In this document: piece by piece, positions 21,495 through 33,309 of the stretch
How positions within the stretch are numbered: position 1 is the first letter of the stretch
Layout of the letters: each line of letters starts with the position of its first letter
Assembly (NCBI RefSeq): GCF_010183535.1
Contig: NC_071332.1
Location: 15,252,001-15,316,000 of the forward strand
Source: Caenorhabditis remanei
Lineage: Eukaryota; Nematoda; Chromadorea; Rhabditida; Rhabditidae
Reading direction: 5' to 3'
DNA: 64,000 bases
Notes under the pieces: model-generated
What the model saw: only the letters and a program-made list of their open reading frames with translations
Database searches by the model: none
What the model was told of the DNA's origin: nothing
Made by a program: the position numbers and the translations under genes

Positions 21495-21885
21495 TGAAAT
21501 TGAATAATTTTATTTAGAATTTGGGGTAACTTTTGTTCTGAAACATTAGTTTGGTTATAAGTAGATAAAAGGACTACACGAAAAGTCTTTCCCTCCAGTT
21601 GTTTTCAGTTTTCGAAAATTTTTATACTCTTGAGAAAAACGTAAAAATCATGGGATATTTTTCGAGCTCTCATGCTCTTGGAGCAAAGTTTAACTTCACC
21701 AAAATATGTTTTATGTTTGATCATGTTCTTTGAATGATTAATGTTTTATTTGTGCATTGGAGATGTATATAATTCGAAATAAATTAAATATTATCTGATA
21801 GTTCATTGGAAAATGTTCACAATTAGAAAAGTCTGGGCGCAATTAGGATGTTTTGTCTACGGTTGCCAACAATGGCCAACATCTG

Positions 21886-22149
21886 ACTAGGGAATGGTCT
21901 AGAAATATGTAGGATGGAGTACCAAGCGGATACAAATGCTATTTTAAAGCAAATTCTGTGCTGATTCCGAATCTGTGTTTTGCTTTTACTGAGAAGTTAT
22001 TCACGTTTTTGTGAGCACCCAGCACTAAATGAAAAATGATGATTACAGATGGACTTTGGAAAAACGGAACTCAGATTCGGAATCAACGCAAAATTTGCTA
22101 TAATATTGCAATCGTAATTCCATCATATGTGTAGACCATTCCCTAGTGA
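21886..22149. repeat. 264-bp inverted-repeat element
   Basis: ACTAGGGAATGGTCTAGAAA (left) pairs with the right end around TGTGTAGACCATTCCCTAGT. Inner arms contain CTGATTCCGAATCTG and CAGATTCGGAATCAACG. Non-coding. The rest of 21495-22421 shows no gene. Confidence 0.75.
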
Positions 22150-22421
22150 GCAAGAAAAGATGTCAGACGTTTCACTATTGATTTGGCTGAAAATCTCTCT
22201 GAACCCTTCTCTTCCTTTTCTCTCCTCTCGACACAACAAAACTTGGCTCGTTGATTCAAGTCCCATGAGACATTGATATTTATATGTCTACATATTTTCA
22301 CTCGCTGATAATAATTAAGGGGTAGAGACAAGAAGTTATTCACACTCCAACACCCACACGCCTCGCGACTTCATTCTTCTTCTTCCCTTTGCTTGTCGTC
22401 TTCTTCTTTTTCAGCTGCATT

Positions 22422-23868
22422 ATGATCATGTCAATATTCTCCCGTTGTTTCTGCAAACCCAAATTGAAAGTTGAACCAGAAGTAGAGATGACTCCTGTTC
22501 AAGAACCAGTGCCAGAAGTGTTTCAGCTGATGGGTCTTCCAGAAGAAGTGATTTCAAATGTGTTCGAAATGCTGAGTCCGTTTGAATTGTAAGTTGGTGA
22601 CGTCACATGTCATTCCAGTAGAATGAGCACATCAGAGCAAAAATAGTTTTTTTTTTCAGAATCGCGTTTTCTTTCTGCTCGAGAAAAACCAAAAACATTG
22701 CAAAATCGATGCGAAGCCATCCGAAATTCAAGAAAGACTGCAAACCATTCAAAATGAGTATTGGACCAATCTATCAGAGAATCATAATGGAGTTTAAAGA
22801 ACATCCGAACTTATACTGGCAGTTTATGAAAAATCGACAGATTACCGATAATACTGCGGATCAGAAAACTTTTGTTTTGGACAATATTCAAATTCCTGTT
22901 TGGTCGTATAGAAAATATGAAAGACGACTTTTTGAAAACAAGAAACAAAGATAGTAGGTGAATAGGAGAGTAAGTTTCATAAAATTATATTTTCAGCGAT
23001 GGCATCCTTGCAAACTTTTGCACCCTTCACTTGCTATCTGACAACTCGATTCCTGAGCTCACAAAGTTTTATGAGCATCTCAGTGAAGTGTTCAATCAGC
23101 CGAGACAGCTAATGAGCTTTGATTTGGAATTTTTCGATATTGCAAACACGATCAGATTCTATCAGAAGGCAGAGCAGCAACCGTTACAATATCTGGCTCT
23201 CTCGTGCTCAAAGAGATCCAGTGAAACATTTATTCGTTGGGCATTTGACAGAGTGAGAGTGACCAAAGGAATATTCATTCGTTGTGAATTGAGTCCAAAA
23301 TTCTTTTACGATTTGGAAAGATTTGATGTGGAAGAGTTTATTGAAATCTACTGGTCGTATTGGGTCAAATTGGAATATGTTCTTAACCTGAGTTGTGAAA
23401 AGATAGCATTGTTCAAATCGAGTTTATGTTCTTCTGATCTACAAGAACTGGTGTTGAAGTGGAGAGGAGGATGGTCTCCGGATTGGATCGAGATTCTGAT
23501 AGAGTTGAAAGAAATCCCCAATATTGAGGAGTGTGTAGAAGGGCCATATGTGACGATCAAAGATCGACGAGACAGGAATTTGGTTGACAAGTAAGAAACA
23601 GATTTGTGATAAATGATATCATTTTGTTTAATGATAACTTTTCAGAAATTCTGATATTCAATTATTCCAATTCAATGAAAGCATGGCTACGAGAGAGTAT
23701 AGTTTCACTTTCGCCGGATACCATATTGTTCGATTCGATGGAGAAATTGCGACTTTTAATATTGTTAACAGCAATATTGCAATATTCACGATTCAACAGG
23801 ATGATGGAAAGGATTTCAAATTTGATCTTAATCATCGCTTGTATTTGCCTCGTAGTACTTGGGAGTGA
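22422..23868 (+). CDS. F-box protein with FBA_2-type associated domain
   Basis: Exons 22422-22588, 22660-22953, 22997-23590, 23646-23868 sum to 425 aa. TTCTTTTTCAG ends 7 bases before the ATG, so it looks like a trans-splice acceptor and decides the start over an upstream ATG at 22389. The F-box is at about residues 34-75 (LMGLPEEVISNVFEMLSPFE, then SFCSRKTKNIAKS). The remainder is typical of nematode F-box-associated (FBA_2) domains, including LQELVLKWRGGWSPDW and a C-terminal strand-rich part (SFTFAGYHIVRFDG). Such proteins act as substrate adaptors of SCF ubiquitin ligases; this family is large and fast evolving. Confidence 0.85.
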
Positions 23869-24464
23869 CATGTTGTGTACTTTGGGTTATTTGAAATTTT
23901 CATAAATGTTATTTTTCCTCGAATTTCTAACATGAAAGTGCAAAGATTTGCCAAAGGTGATGTAAAGAAGAAGTGATTATTTGAGTCAGTTAATTATAGA
24001 TGCAAAGTGCATTATGATTAGAAGTGTAAAAATTTTCGAAAGAGCTGAGAAATCTAGTAAGCTGTAAGTATCTGTGACTTCAGTTTTTCTTTTCAGCTAT
24101 TCTTTGGAGGATTCCATAAAACAGATACAGTATGCCGAATCATAGCACAACGGGCGCAGAAACTACCCGCACAAAAATCAGTGCTGTATCTGTAAACAGT
24201 AGTGCGAGGTCGCGGAAGCACGCTCCGTCGCACAACTGTTAGCACGGTGCCAAAAAAGACTTGACTGAGCGCCAAATTCAAATTTTACGTTTATTTGTCG
24301 TATATTTCACTGTCAACCGCGACGCGCACGCAACGAGACTCGAAAAAACAACAAATCTTTTCGTTGCGGACCTCGCAGTTTCGTGTCCGAATAAATTTCA
24401 GAGACATGACTCAAGGCTACATTTGAAAATCTGATTCACCGATAATTTTACAATAAACAAGAAA
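23869..24464. other. Intergenic stretch between convergent genes
   Basis: No gene seen. 24160-24380 is locally GC-rich (CGCGACGCGCACGC) and unlike its surroundings, possibly an element fragment. Confidence 0.35.
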
Positions 24465-25733
24465 TTATAATTGAGTGTTGGCACTAGTCAATGACGAATT
24501 CTGATTTCCTTGATTCCTCTTCGACGTCAAATTCTTCAACGCTATCCAGACACCAATTCTGTTCTCTGTCTTCAATGCATGTATAATCATCATGAAGGGT
24601 AATGACATCTCGGGGAGAAAATTGAGAACTTTCAGAACTATTATCAAAGTTTGTTGAGTTTCTCTATAGTCTCCTCTATCTTGATAGCCCCAATTGATTA
24701 TTTGAAGGTACTCATAGACTAGGGATATTGCCTGAACACATTGGTTAGATTGTAATTTACGTTTGAATATATACCGTCCAAAGTACAGCAGTAATCAATA
24801 ATTGAACAAAAACTTTTTGCTCTCCTCTGTTCTGATTCGAAGATCGGGTTAAGACTAAATGAGATCTTTTTCGTAAATGAATATAGAGAACAATGTAAGA
24901 GATGATAGATCCAATTGGAAATATGCAGAACATTCTGTTGATTGTCTGAACTTTATTGGATTAGTTAGTTAGGGAGCTTTAATATCTTACCTGTACTATT
25001 TCATTATGAGCACTTACATCAACAAATCCATAACCCTTGAAATATTTTCTCATCATTTCTCCCCCTGTTACAATCGTCACTCCACCAGAAATTGAAAGAA
25101 TAAAACTAGAGAAAATAGGAAATATCACGTGATTTTTGTCGAATATGATCTGATTCCACTTCTTAGCGACGAAGAACAGACATCGATTCAATGACAAACA
25201 GAAAATAATAGTAGTAGACAAAAAGTTGCTACAGTAATCCAGATACATTGAATATTTGGCGAGAGGCATAGTTTCTTCTGGTTCCTCTGAGATTCCATAG
25301 GACACCGATATCGTTATAGCGAACATATAGAAAATAATGCGGAGAGATATAGTGAGCGATAAGAAAAAGACCATGATGAAGAATGAGCCCTGGAAAATTT
25401 TCGAAGTAGTTAATAGTCTCGACAACACCAGCGACACCATACACAAAAAACAACTAACAAAAATCACAAAAATCTCACTTGTCTCAACATTTTCTTCATA
25501 TAAATCTGTCGCATACATTCGATTTGACAGAACAGATCAAGAATATGAGCGATATGAAATAGAATGATATCAGGTGAAAACGCGGATACCTTGACTGCCG
25601 AATCACGATCAACGCAATTTGGAGGTTTATATGTGGAACAGTAGCATAAATAATTCCTGTCTTCTGCACACAACGGCATACCGCCTAGCTCGAACGGAGA
25701 ATCAATTTTATCACGTGGAACAGTGAATACCAT
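24465..25733 (-). CDS. Nematode seven-TM chemoreceptor, class uncertain
   Basis: Proposed exons 25607-25733, 24991-25505, 24775-24945, 24465-24731 give 359 aa in frame. The first exon encodes a Cys-containing N-terminus (CYCSTYKPPNCVD), presumably extracellular. TM segments follow, with SLNRCLFFVAKKW at the TM3 end, PIGSIISYIVLYIHLRKRS at TM5 and QKVFVQLLITAVLW at TM6. This is the layout of serpentine receptors of the srv/sru/srxa kind, but I cannot choose a class. The donor of exon 1 (GTGATT) is weak; the more obvious alternative (GTATCC, exon end 25590) breaks the frame. Confidence 0.7.
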
Positions 25734-26276
25734 TTTGGTAGAAACTTTTTCTATTCGAAAAATTGGAAATATGAGGGAAAAATTCTAAAATTGAGAGAAA
25801 AAGAGAGTGGAGTATGGGTAACCGATAATTAGAGTCCAGCGTGAAACCAGTTTGGTGCTGATTTCTAAACGTTTTAGAAGACTTTGGAAATCTGTGCCAC
25901 ATTTGCAGTAAGGTTTGGTTTTTGATTTTTTAATCTAACTTTTTGCTTTTTTTGTATAATCATGATTTTTTAAACAGCGATTTTTCCAGTACAAAAATAT
26001 TGTTTTCAAAAAATCAAAAGGCTCGTAAAGCGACACACCTACCGTAATCTTGCGTTTTCGCTGCGAGAGTTCGTAAATAACTTTTGGGCGTGCGCCTTTT
26101 GTGTCGATTTACGGGCTTTTGTAATTTATTCGTTCAATTTATTTTCTTTTTTTTGTTGCAGTTTCCTTCGTTTTCAGCATCTTTTACGCAATTTCCTGTA
26201 TTTTAAGTCAATAATCTATCAATTATTCTTTTTTTGCATTACTAAAATAACCGAAAAAACCGATATTCAGCGAAAA

Positions 26277-28048
26277 ATGGCGAGCGAAAGCGTAATGTTT
26301 CTGATGAGTATGAGCAACACAATGGCAACGTTATGGCCGGCGCCAATCGAAATGGATTTTATAGACGAAGGAGAACTTGTGGAAACAGAGAATGACGCTC
26401 GAAAAATTAATGGTTTGATCGAATTTCACAAAATTTCACAAAAAAACTTTTTGTAGCATCTAGATGGACAGTCTGCTCCAATATAATTCGTCTTCATTTA
26501 AAAAGAATGAAAGATTGTGGTGTCGAGATTTCGATCGGAAAAAGTACAGATCTCGGAGTGAGCATGACACGTGGAAATTCAGATGACAAACTTCAATCAC
26601 TGCTGGATGTTGTAAAAAGTATTTCGAAAATGACGAAATCAAATGGGGAAGCGAGCGCGGAGTTCGCGATTCGAGAAATCGAAAAAATGGCGAGAGCAGA
26701 GAAACAATGCGATAAAAAGCAAATTCATTGGTTTGCCGACGCCGAAATGTTCGTTGATTTGGTAAGATAATTACACAGAAATTACAGGCCGGCCGCTCGT
26801 CACATCAAACGATTTTCCGTTTTTCAGCGAATTTTTTATGATTTTTGCTTACTTTTCCTAATAAAGTTGTTGTATAAATTCACTAATTTGACGAATTTTT
26901 AACCGAAAATCGTCAAAAAGTATATTTTTGAAAATATTTTTTCAGGATCTCGAACTAATCAATCGAAAATTTCCTCCAAATCTCGTCAATATGTATGTGA
27001 TCGGCGAGCTTCGCACGTTTCACGAGAACTTTGAATCTTCGAAAGAAGTAACGAATCTATTGATTCTTGGAAATGTGAACGTACGATTTCTCGTTTGTCC
27101 GGCGGATTTATACGAGTTGAGAAGTGAAATTTTGTCGGAGAAACGATACGAAACGAGCGAGAATTCGGTGAAATGTCGAGTTGGAAAAAGTTCTTTCGAG
27201 ATTAAGGTGATAAATTTGATTAAAAACAAAGAAAAATATAAGTTTCAGGTACTACAAACCCACCGAGTAGGCAAACCGGTTTGGTTATTTAATAAAATTC
27301 GATTCATTGGATTTCTCCCGGAAATCGATTTATGCCGAGTTGGATTCTTTACACAAAAGATCTCGGTTGAGAGTCAAGTTTCAATATCTTGTGAAACTTC
27401 GTCTGGAAATCAGATTCTCTGGTCGTTGGCTGAATATATGTTCAGTGAATTCAGGAAGCCACGTGTCGTACTTTTCAGTTATAAAGGAGAGAAGAAGAAT
27501 CGAGGATTCTGTTTTATGGTTGCTAGTGAAGAGAGTGAGGGATAGTTCATGAACTGGGTGAAAATTAATTAATTTCAGAGACAGGTGGAGGAGCTATTAT
27601 GTCCTTGATTCAGCTGAGAAAATCGATAAAGAAAAAGTTGAAGAAGTCGTTGGAATTAGTAGAAGAAGTGGGTGAACGAGATGCATTTTTCGCGTTTTTT
27701 TCGATGGAAATTTAAAAATTTGATATTTTTGCCTCTTTTCCAGTGCTTTCGCAACTAAAAATTGCCAAAAAGTGCAAATACAGCTTCCAGATCGAGGAAA
27801 AATCGACTCCCCTCCCAAACCACTCGTATCAGCAAGTGGCACCCGCCGATATCAGTGTGATCAAGAGACGAATGATGGAAATCGGAAAAACGAAGGAGCC
27901 AGAAGCGAAGAGAATGAAATTTGAGAAATTTGCCGGTGAATATGATCTCATTAATGGTCGTAACACCTTCATGGAGACAACTTCCGCGTGGCGAAAGCAT
28001 TACGGTCTTGTTGATTCGAAGAACGCCGATGGAAACAATAATAGTTAG
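26277..28048 (+). CDS. Unrecognised 461-aa protein
   Basis: Exons 26277-26412, 26457-26761, 26946-27206, 27249-27534, 27579-27671, 27744-28048 join without a phase conflict. There is no signal peptide or membrane segment. It begins MASESVMFLMSMSN and has a basic stretch (RLHLKRMKDCG), a central probably folded region (WFADAEMFVDLDLELINRKF ... VRFLVCPADLYELRSE), a second block (VGKPVWLFNKIRFIGFLPEI), a Lys-rich helix (RKSIKKKLKKSLE) and a disordered basic tail with KRRMMEIG. The composition suggests a nuclear protein, but I recognise no domain. The 42-nt intron 27207-27248 is a multiple of three without stops and could be retained. In codon use and exon density it looks like a normal single-copy gene. 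Confidence 0.75.
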
Positions 28049-28977
28049 ATAATTGCTTTTGTTTTGTAGATTTTTTTACTCTGTTTCTTTTATTGACATG
28101 TTTTTTTCGTTGCTTTTTTGCAATGTTCGAAAAATTGATACTTTTGGATTGGCTTTAAGCAGAATTCAGTCTTTACGCAGAATTCCAGAGCGGAATTGCC
28201 TTTTCAAATCAATATTTCCAGGTTTAATTTTCAGAAAAGAAAGCAGTGTGTGCTTTCGAAAAATATTGAAATCGTAAGATTTTTCGAAATAATCTGGGTG
28301 TTTTGGAAATTTCAGAAAAAATCTGTAAACAATAACTACGCTTAAGAATATACAGTTTAGGATTCCGGAGATGACTCATATTCAAAATTTTATTGGAAAA
28401 CGAATTCAAAACGTGTCCGAGAACACAAATGTGCTTCGGAACCCTAAACTGTCCATCCATAAGCGAAATCATTATATCCAGATTTTTCCCGAAATTTCGA
28501 GAATTTTCTAGAAGCTTCCAGAAATTTCTAAAACCACGTTTTTTCGAAAAATCTTTCGAAGACACACACTGATCTGGAGCATTAAAGTTCGCTGAAACGT
28601 TTGTAAATCATTGGAAACAAGAATTCCAGGAAGGCTACTACTATGACACACTTGGCATTCATAGTTTTCTTGCCAAGGACCGACAGTATCTATAAAAAAC
28701 TTTTCTAAATCGGGTCTTCACACATTTCTATATTTGTATCTATATCTTTGTGTCAACATCCACCTCCACTTTTCCAAAAATCGTAGACAGAATAGCAGGT
28801 CTCCTGTTGTTGCTCTTCGAGTTGAAGCCCCTCAACTCTCGTTGGTCTTCTCATAGTTGTCTCTCTTTTAGTTGTCTGCGCTTCCTCATTCCATCCGAAT
28901 ACTCTCAACTATTATTATATGTCTACTCTGGTTCATAGACCTACTAAATCCCTATACAATTGGAGATATAGATTGTT

Positions 28978-28978
<1 letters not shown>

Positions 28979-29022
<44 letters not shown>
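28979..29022 (+). repeat. (CT)n microsatellite
   Basis: About 22 uninterrupted CT dinucleotides, likely length-polymorphic. Confidence 0.95.
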
Positions 29023-29028
<6 letters not shown>

Positions 29029-29040
29029 CTCACTTTCTCT

Positions 29041-29262
29041 TTATTATAAATTCACAACACTACGCCGCATGGCTTTAAAGGCGCATCCCATTTATTAGAA
29101 ATTTCGCGGAATGGTCTCGTAGTTGAAAAAGATCAAATACCCTATTTTCGAGCTTTGCAGGTCTAAAAATAAATGCAAATAATGTTTTTCGCTTCGAGAC
29201 CATTTTGACCAAATTAGAGGCGCCAAAAGCCATGCGGCGCAGTGTCGTGAATTTATAATAAC
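29041..29262. repeat. 222-bp TIR element
   Basis: Ends TTATTATAAATTCACAACAC and its complement GTGTCGTGAATTTATAATAA; arms continue through CGCCGCATGGCTTT / AAAGCCATGCGGCGC. Non-coding. Confidence 0.85.
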
Positions 29263-29477
29263 ACACGTTTTTTATAGGGAATCTCTTTTTTTCTCAAGTG
29301 AGGTCGTGGATTAGTTCTCGAAGATCCATTTCTATTGAATTAAAAGTTGATTTTTAAGATTCTTCCTTCTCTAAATTTCTTGCTTATCCATACCAATTGA
29401 ATTCACTGTATCGCGGTGTGTTGAATCCTTCCGGAAATGGTGGAACTGCACCGCGGAGCAGATCTCAATTACTCAAA

Positions 29478-30762
29478 ATGGCTAATGGTGCTCCGGTCTC
29501 CGTGCTCGACAGGTGCATCATTGCTCTAGCGGATTTCATTTGTTGTAATTGTAAGAGGAACAAGATTACTCCAGCAGTGCCGAAAGAAGTGTTCTCGGAA
29601 ACTGTGAGTTATAGAAAAAAGTTGAAATCGACCAACTTTGACAATGTGTCACGTTGTCAATAATGATCACAAGAGCTGAATTGTTAGATAGGTTTGTAGT
29701 TCAAAAGCAGAGCTTCATTTTCATAGTTGACAACTTTTTTGTACAAACTTTCCCTGGCGTGTTATACATTGACAAAGTCATGTCCCTAACGCACTGCTGG
29801 CATAGTGAGCTGCTCACGTTACTGATGTATAACTCCCTAGATCGTGATCGTACAAAAAAGTTGTCAACTACAAAAATGAAGCTCTGTTCTTGATTTACAA
29901 ACCTAGTCAAGAGCTGAGCTCATGCGACAATAAGTGACAGTGTGACACTTGCTCAAAGTTGCTAATTTTGCGAATTTTCAAATGAAAACTGCGGATTCTT
30001 GAGTATTTTCGGTTTCAGAGACTCTCCGAAGGCCAAACAGGAGGTGTAAAGAGGTCCCCAACACCTGGTGCTGGAGCACAACGAGTTCCTTTAGAGCATG
30101 CTCCGGAAGAGTTAGAGGTACCTCCACCTGTAATAAAAGTCGATGAAAAAAAAGATAGTCGAACCGAAACTCCGTCCCTTGTGGTTCAAGTCTCACCAAG
30201 TATTGCAGTTCAAGAGCCATCTGTTGAGCCAGTGAATGAAAGTGGGGATCCGGAGCCTTGTCAACCAGAGGAGGCTCTTATCAAAGATGAAGTTGAAAAC
30301 ATAGATTCAGAAAATTCAAACAAAAGTAGAGATATCGAATCAATAGATCCGCCTCTCATCTCTCCACCGACACCATCCGACACCCATCTACCAGAAAACC
30401 GCCCAAAAGCAAGACCCGATGGAGCTGGAATCCGATCTCGAGCAGGTTCCCTAGCATTCCCCTCCCCTTTCCCAGAATATCCTCACTCCGACCAAGATTC
30501 TCAAATATCGAGTGAACAAGATGCGACAGTAATACTCAAAGAGCTAGAAGAAGATGAGCTGGATATCGAGGACTGGGGAGAAGGATTCGAATCAAATCGG
30601 ACTCCAAGACCCGACTCTCCACCAAAGATGCAATCGGGTCCTGAGACAAAGAGAAAACGTGGAATATTTCAGAACAAGAAGTCACAAGCTATTGAGACAC
30701 CACCGTCTAGTGATAGGAAAGAAGGCAGAGGTGGTGAGGGCAGTGGATTTTTTGTCGATTGA
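29478..30762 (+). CDS. Unrecognised acidic, mostly disordered 289-aa protein
   Basis: Exons 29478-29603 and 30019-30762. The first in-frame ATG (29478) gives MANGAPVSVLDRCIIALADF followed by ICCNCKRNK; the paired cysteines next to basic residues could be palmitoylated or bind metal. The rest is Pro-, Glu- and Ser-rich low complexity with motifs such as SPPTPSDTHLPENRPKARP and EELEEDELDIEDWGEGFE-like acidic runs, a basic KRKRG near the end, and no membrane segment. The only intron is filled by a palindromic element. Function unknown; a scaffold or adaptor is possible but not shown. Confidence 0.65.
29632..29963. repeat. Palindromic element in intron, GTTGAC-arm hairpin family
   Basis: Inner arms ATAGTTGACAACTTTTTTGTA and TACAAAAAAGTTGTCAACTA with GAGCTTCATTTT / AAAATGAAGCTC outside them, closely matching the element at 7356-7826. 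Confidence 0.8.
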
Positions 30763-30951
30763 GCTGTACTTGTTTATCTAATTGTTCAGTTGTGAAATAG
30801 CACTTATTAATTTTTATAAACTACGAAACTAACTACACAAAAATACTTCGACCAATATTCATAGAATTCAAAAAAAGACAAACGATTATTTTTTGATCCC
30901 CTCTCCCCCACATTTGTGAATGTAATTTTCTATCCACATACGAAAAGTTCA

Positions 30952-33047
30952 ATGGGTACCAGGAGACATTTCATCTCCACAGTTTTTATCTTTCTGATTT
31001 CAAATGCTTACTCCGAATCGTTTAACTCTGGAATTGGATCATGTGACTCTGTTATCAGTAGTTTGGTGACTGAATTGGAATATGACAACGGCAGTCCGGA
31101 TACTGCATTAATGTGCAGAAAGGTGTCGGTTAGTTCTAAACAACTACAATATTCTTAAACTGAGAAATTTTTCAGAAATGCCTCAATTCACTGGATAGTG
31201 AATCCTCTCGGGAACTGAAAGAACTTTATGATTCAAGATGCGAAAAGTATGAATTTTATGGTCACGGAATGATGGATTGCTACCAAACAATCCTCGAGCA
31301 ACGAGAACTTAGGGAGCTCTCGGAAATATCAAAATGTCTGAGAGTATATGATTTTTCAGCTGTAAGTTTCAATTCAAATGTGATCTCAGTATTGACTTTA
31401 GACTGATCCTATTCAAAAACGGAACTACTTCAACATAGCCCAGCCTTGCATTCTCCAAGTTGCGAGTCAGTCGTGCACTACTCGCGCATTCAACTATCTC
31501 AAGACAAATTATGACGAGTTCCTGGATTATCTGACTATTGAACCTGAAAATGGGAACTGTGAGAATCTCCAAGTCGAGTTAAACAGATTTCAATGCCGGA
31601 ATACTATGAACAACGAACATAAAAACTGGTTGTTTTTCAGAAATGAAGACAGTACGGGTGACATCTTTTCTTATATAGAATCAGACAATGAGGTGTGCTG
31701 GAAATTTCAGGTATCTTCGAGATCCAAAAATTCGTATGACTGTAAATTATTCCAGAGATGCAGTCGAGACACCTGCAACATTTTCCCACTTGCAAATCAA
31801 CTTCGACACTGTGAAATTATTGAAGCAGTTCAAACGGATTTCTTTGAATGTCTTATGAAGAACGGAAATATTCATCCAGTTGAAATTGACGGATGTTCTA
31901 AGAATAATGAATACAAAGACTGTGTAAAATCAAAAATGGCGGCAAGATGTGGTAGTGAAGCAGTTATAGATTTCGACAAAAGATATGAATGGTTCAACAC
32001 TTATAATTTGAAACAAGAGTTCATAGATATTGAAATAAAAGGGAACTACACTGAACTAGAGGAAATGAAAACCCAGGATAATGGGGTGACGGAAGATTCA
32101 AAAGTTGGAAAATGTGCTCCAGTTGTCGATGAATTAGTGACACTGCTTTTAAGGAGAACTTTTGAAGAATTCAGCGAACATTATCAAAATGCAAACGAAA
32201 CTTGTTCTAGGGTGAAGGTAGGTTAAGTTATTAGCCCTGTGTTTGTATTCAAGCTAATTCTTTGAGGATTGTTTCAAATTAATCGGAACACCAGAAGCTC
32301 AAAAACTACAACAATCTTATCAAGTTGTTTGCGATAGGCTGGAATTCACTTTCACCGAATTAATCTCTTGTGTTAATAAATTTTATGAAAACGAACGGAA
32401 AGAAGGTAACAAATCCAGTGATTTCGTCTCGGTAGGTCTATTCAATTGTCCTTCAAAGTTACTTATAATTTTTAGAAAAATCTCACTTTGAAACGAGAAG
32501 CTTTCACATCAAAAAAAGAAATGTTCTTAGAGTTTGCTGAGTCGAAATGTATCAAACGAGGAATAGAGTATCTGACTTTGAACTATGAGAAATTTGTGGA
32601 CTTTCTAACTACGGAATCGACGAATGATCGTTGTAAATCTATACCTAAAAGAGCCGAAAACGAGCTTTGTATCCGAGATGTTCAACATAATATTAATTAT
32701 TTGGAGACGGACCAACCAAGGTTTGTTGACAGGATTTTCAAGGATTGTCAGCGAGCAAAGGTGGGTAGAAATTAAATTTATTGCTTTTTCCCAATTCGTT
32801 TTCATTGTAGAAATGTGTTGAACAACTTCGAGAGAAAAACAATGAAGCGGATGAACAACTCACTTGTCAGGGTTCGAAAGTCACGAGAACGGCATCACCA
32901 GAATTATTTTTGACCAAGTTCATAGAAAATAAGGAATGTCTGAAGTTTTTGATGTTTGATAATTGTGGAACGGATGCAACTAGGCATTTTAATGAGAATT
33001 TCAACAATGCTGTGAAGAGAGTTGAAGAAGATAGAAATATTGGATGA
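30952..33047 (+). CDS. Two-module DUF19 (T20D4.11-like) secreted protein 1
   Basis: Exons 30952-31128, 31176-31361, 31402-31710, 31756-32217, 32267-32431, 32476-32760, 32811-33047; 606 aa, every intron in phase 0. Signal peptide (RRHFISTVFIFLISNAYS). Each module starts with G-x-C-x-x-(I/V) (GSCDSVISSLV, GKCAPVVDELV), contains regularly spaced cysteines and ends with a CG motif (MAARCGSEAVIDF; MFDNCGTDATRHF). The DUF19 domain is nematode-specific, extracellular and of unknown function. Exon 4 fuses the end of module 1 to the start of module 2. One acceptor (TTTGAG before exon 5) is non-optimal but is the position used in the paralogues. Confidence 0.87.
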
Positions 33048-33309
33048 GTTGTTGAAAAATGAACATGAAATATTAACTTCTGAGGTTTTCCATGTCAACG
33101 CTTGATTTTATTAAAACTTTTTTATTTAATTTCTCCACGGAAAAAAGTTTTCAGAAGATCAAATGAATGAGTCATTTCAAAAAACGTGCAACTTGAAACA
33201 AAGCCATCGACCAACTTTCATAGAATATACAGAACGGATATAGACCTTTTGATCCCTTTACCCGACGTAAATATAATCTCCTCTTCCAATTCGACAGTTC
33301 AAATGTTTT

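Larger units (their letters stand above)
28049..29477. other. Intergenic stretch with simple repeat and hairpin element
   Basis: Apart from the two elements listed separately (28979-29022 and 29041-29262), no gene, RNA or other feature is supported. Confidence 0.5.
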
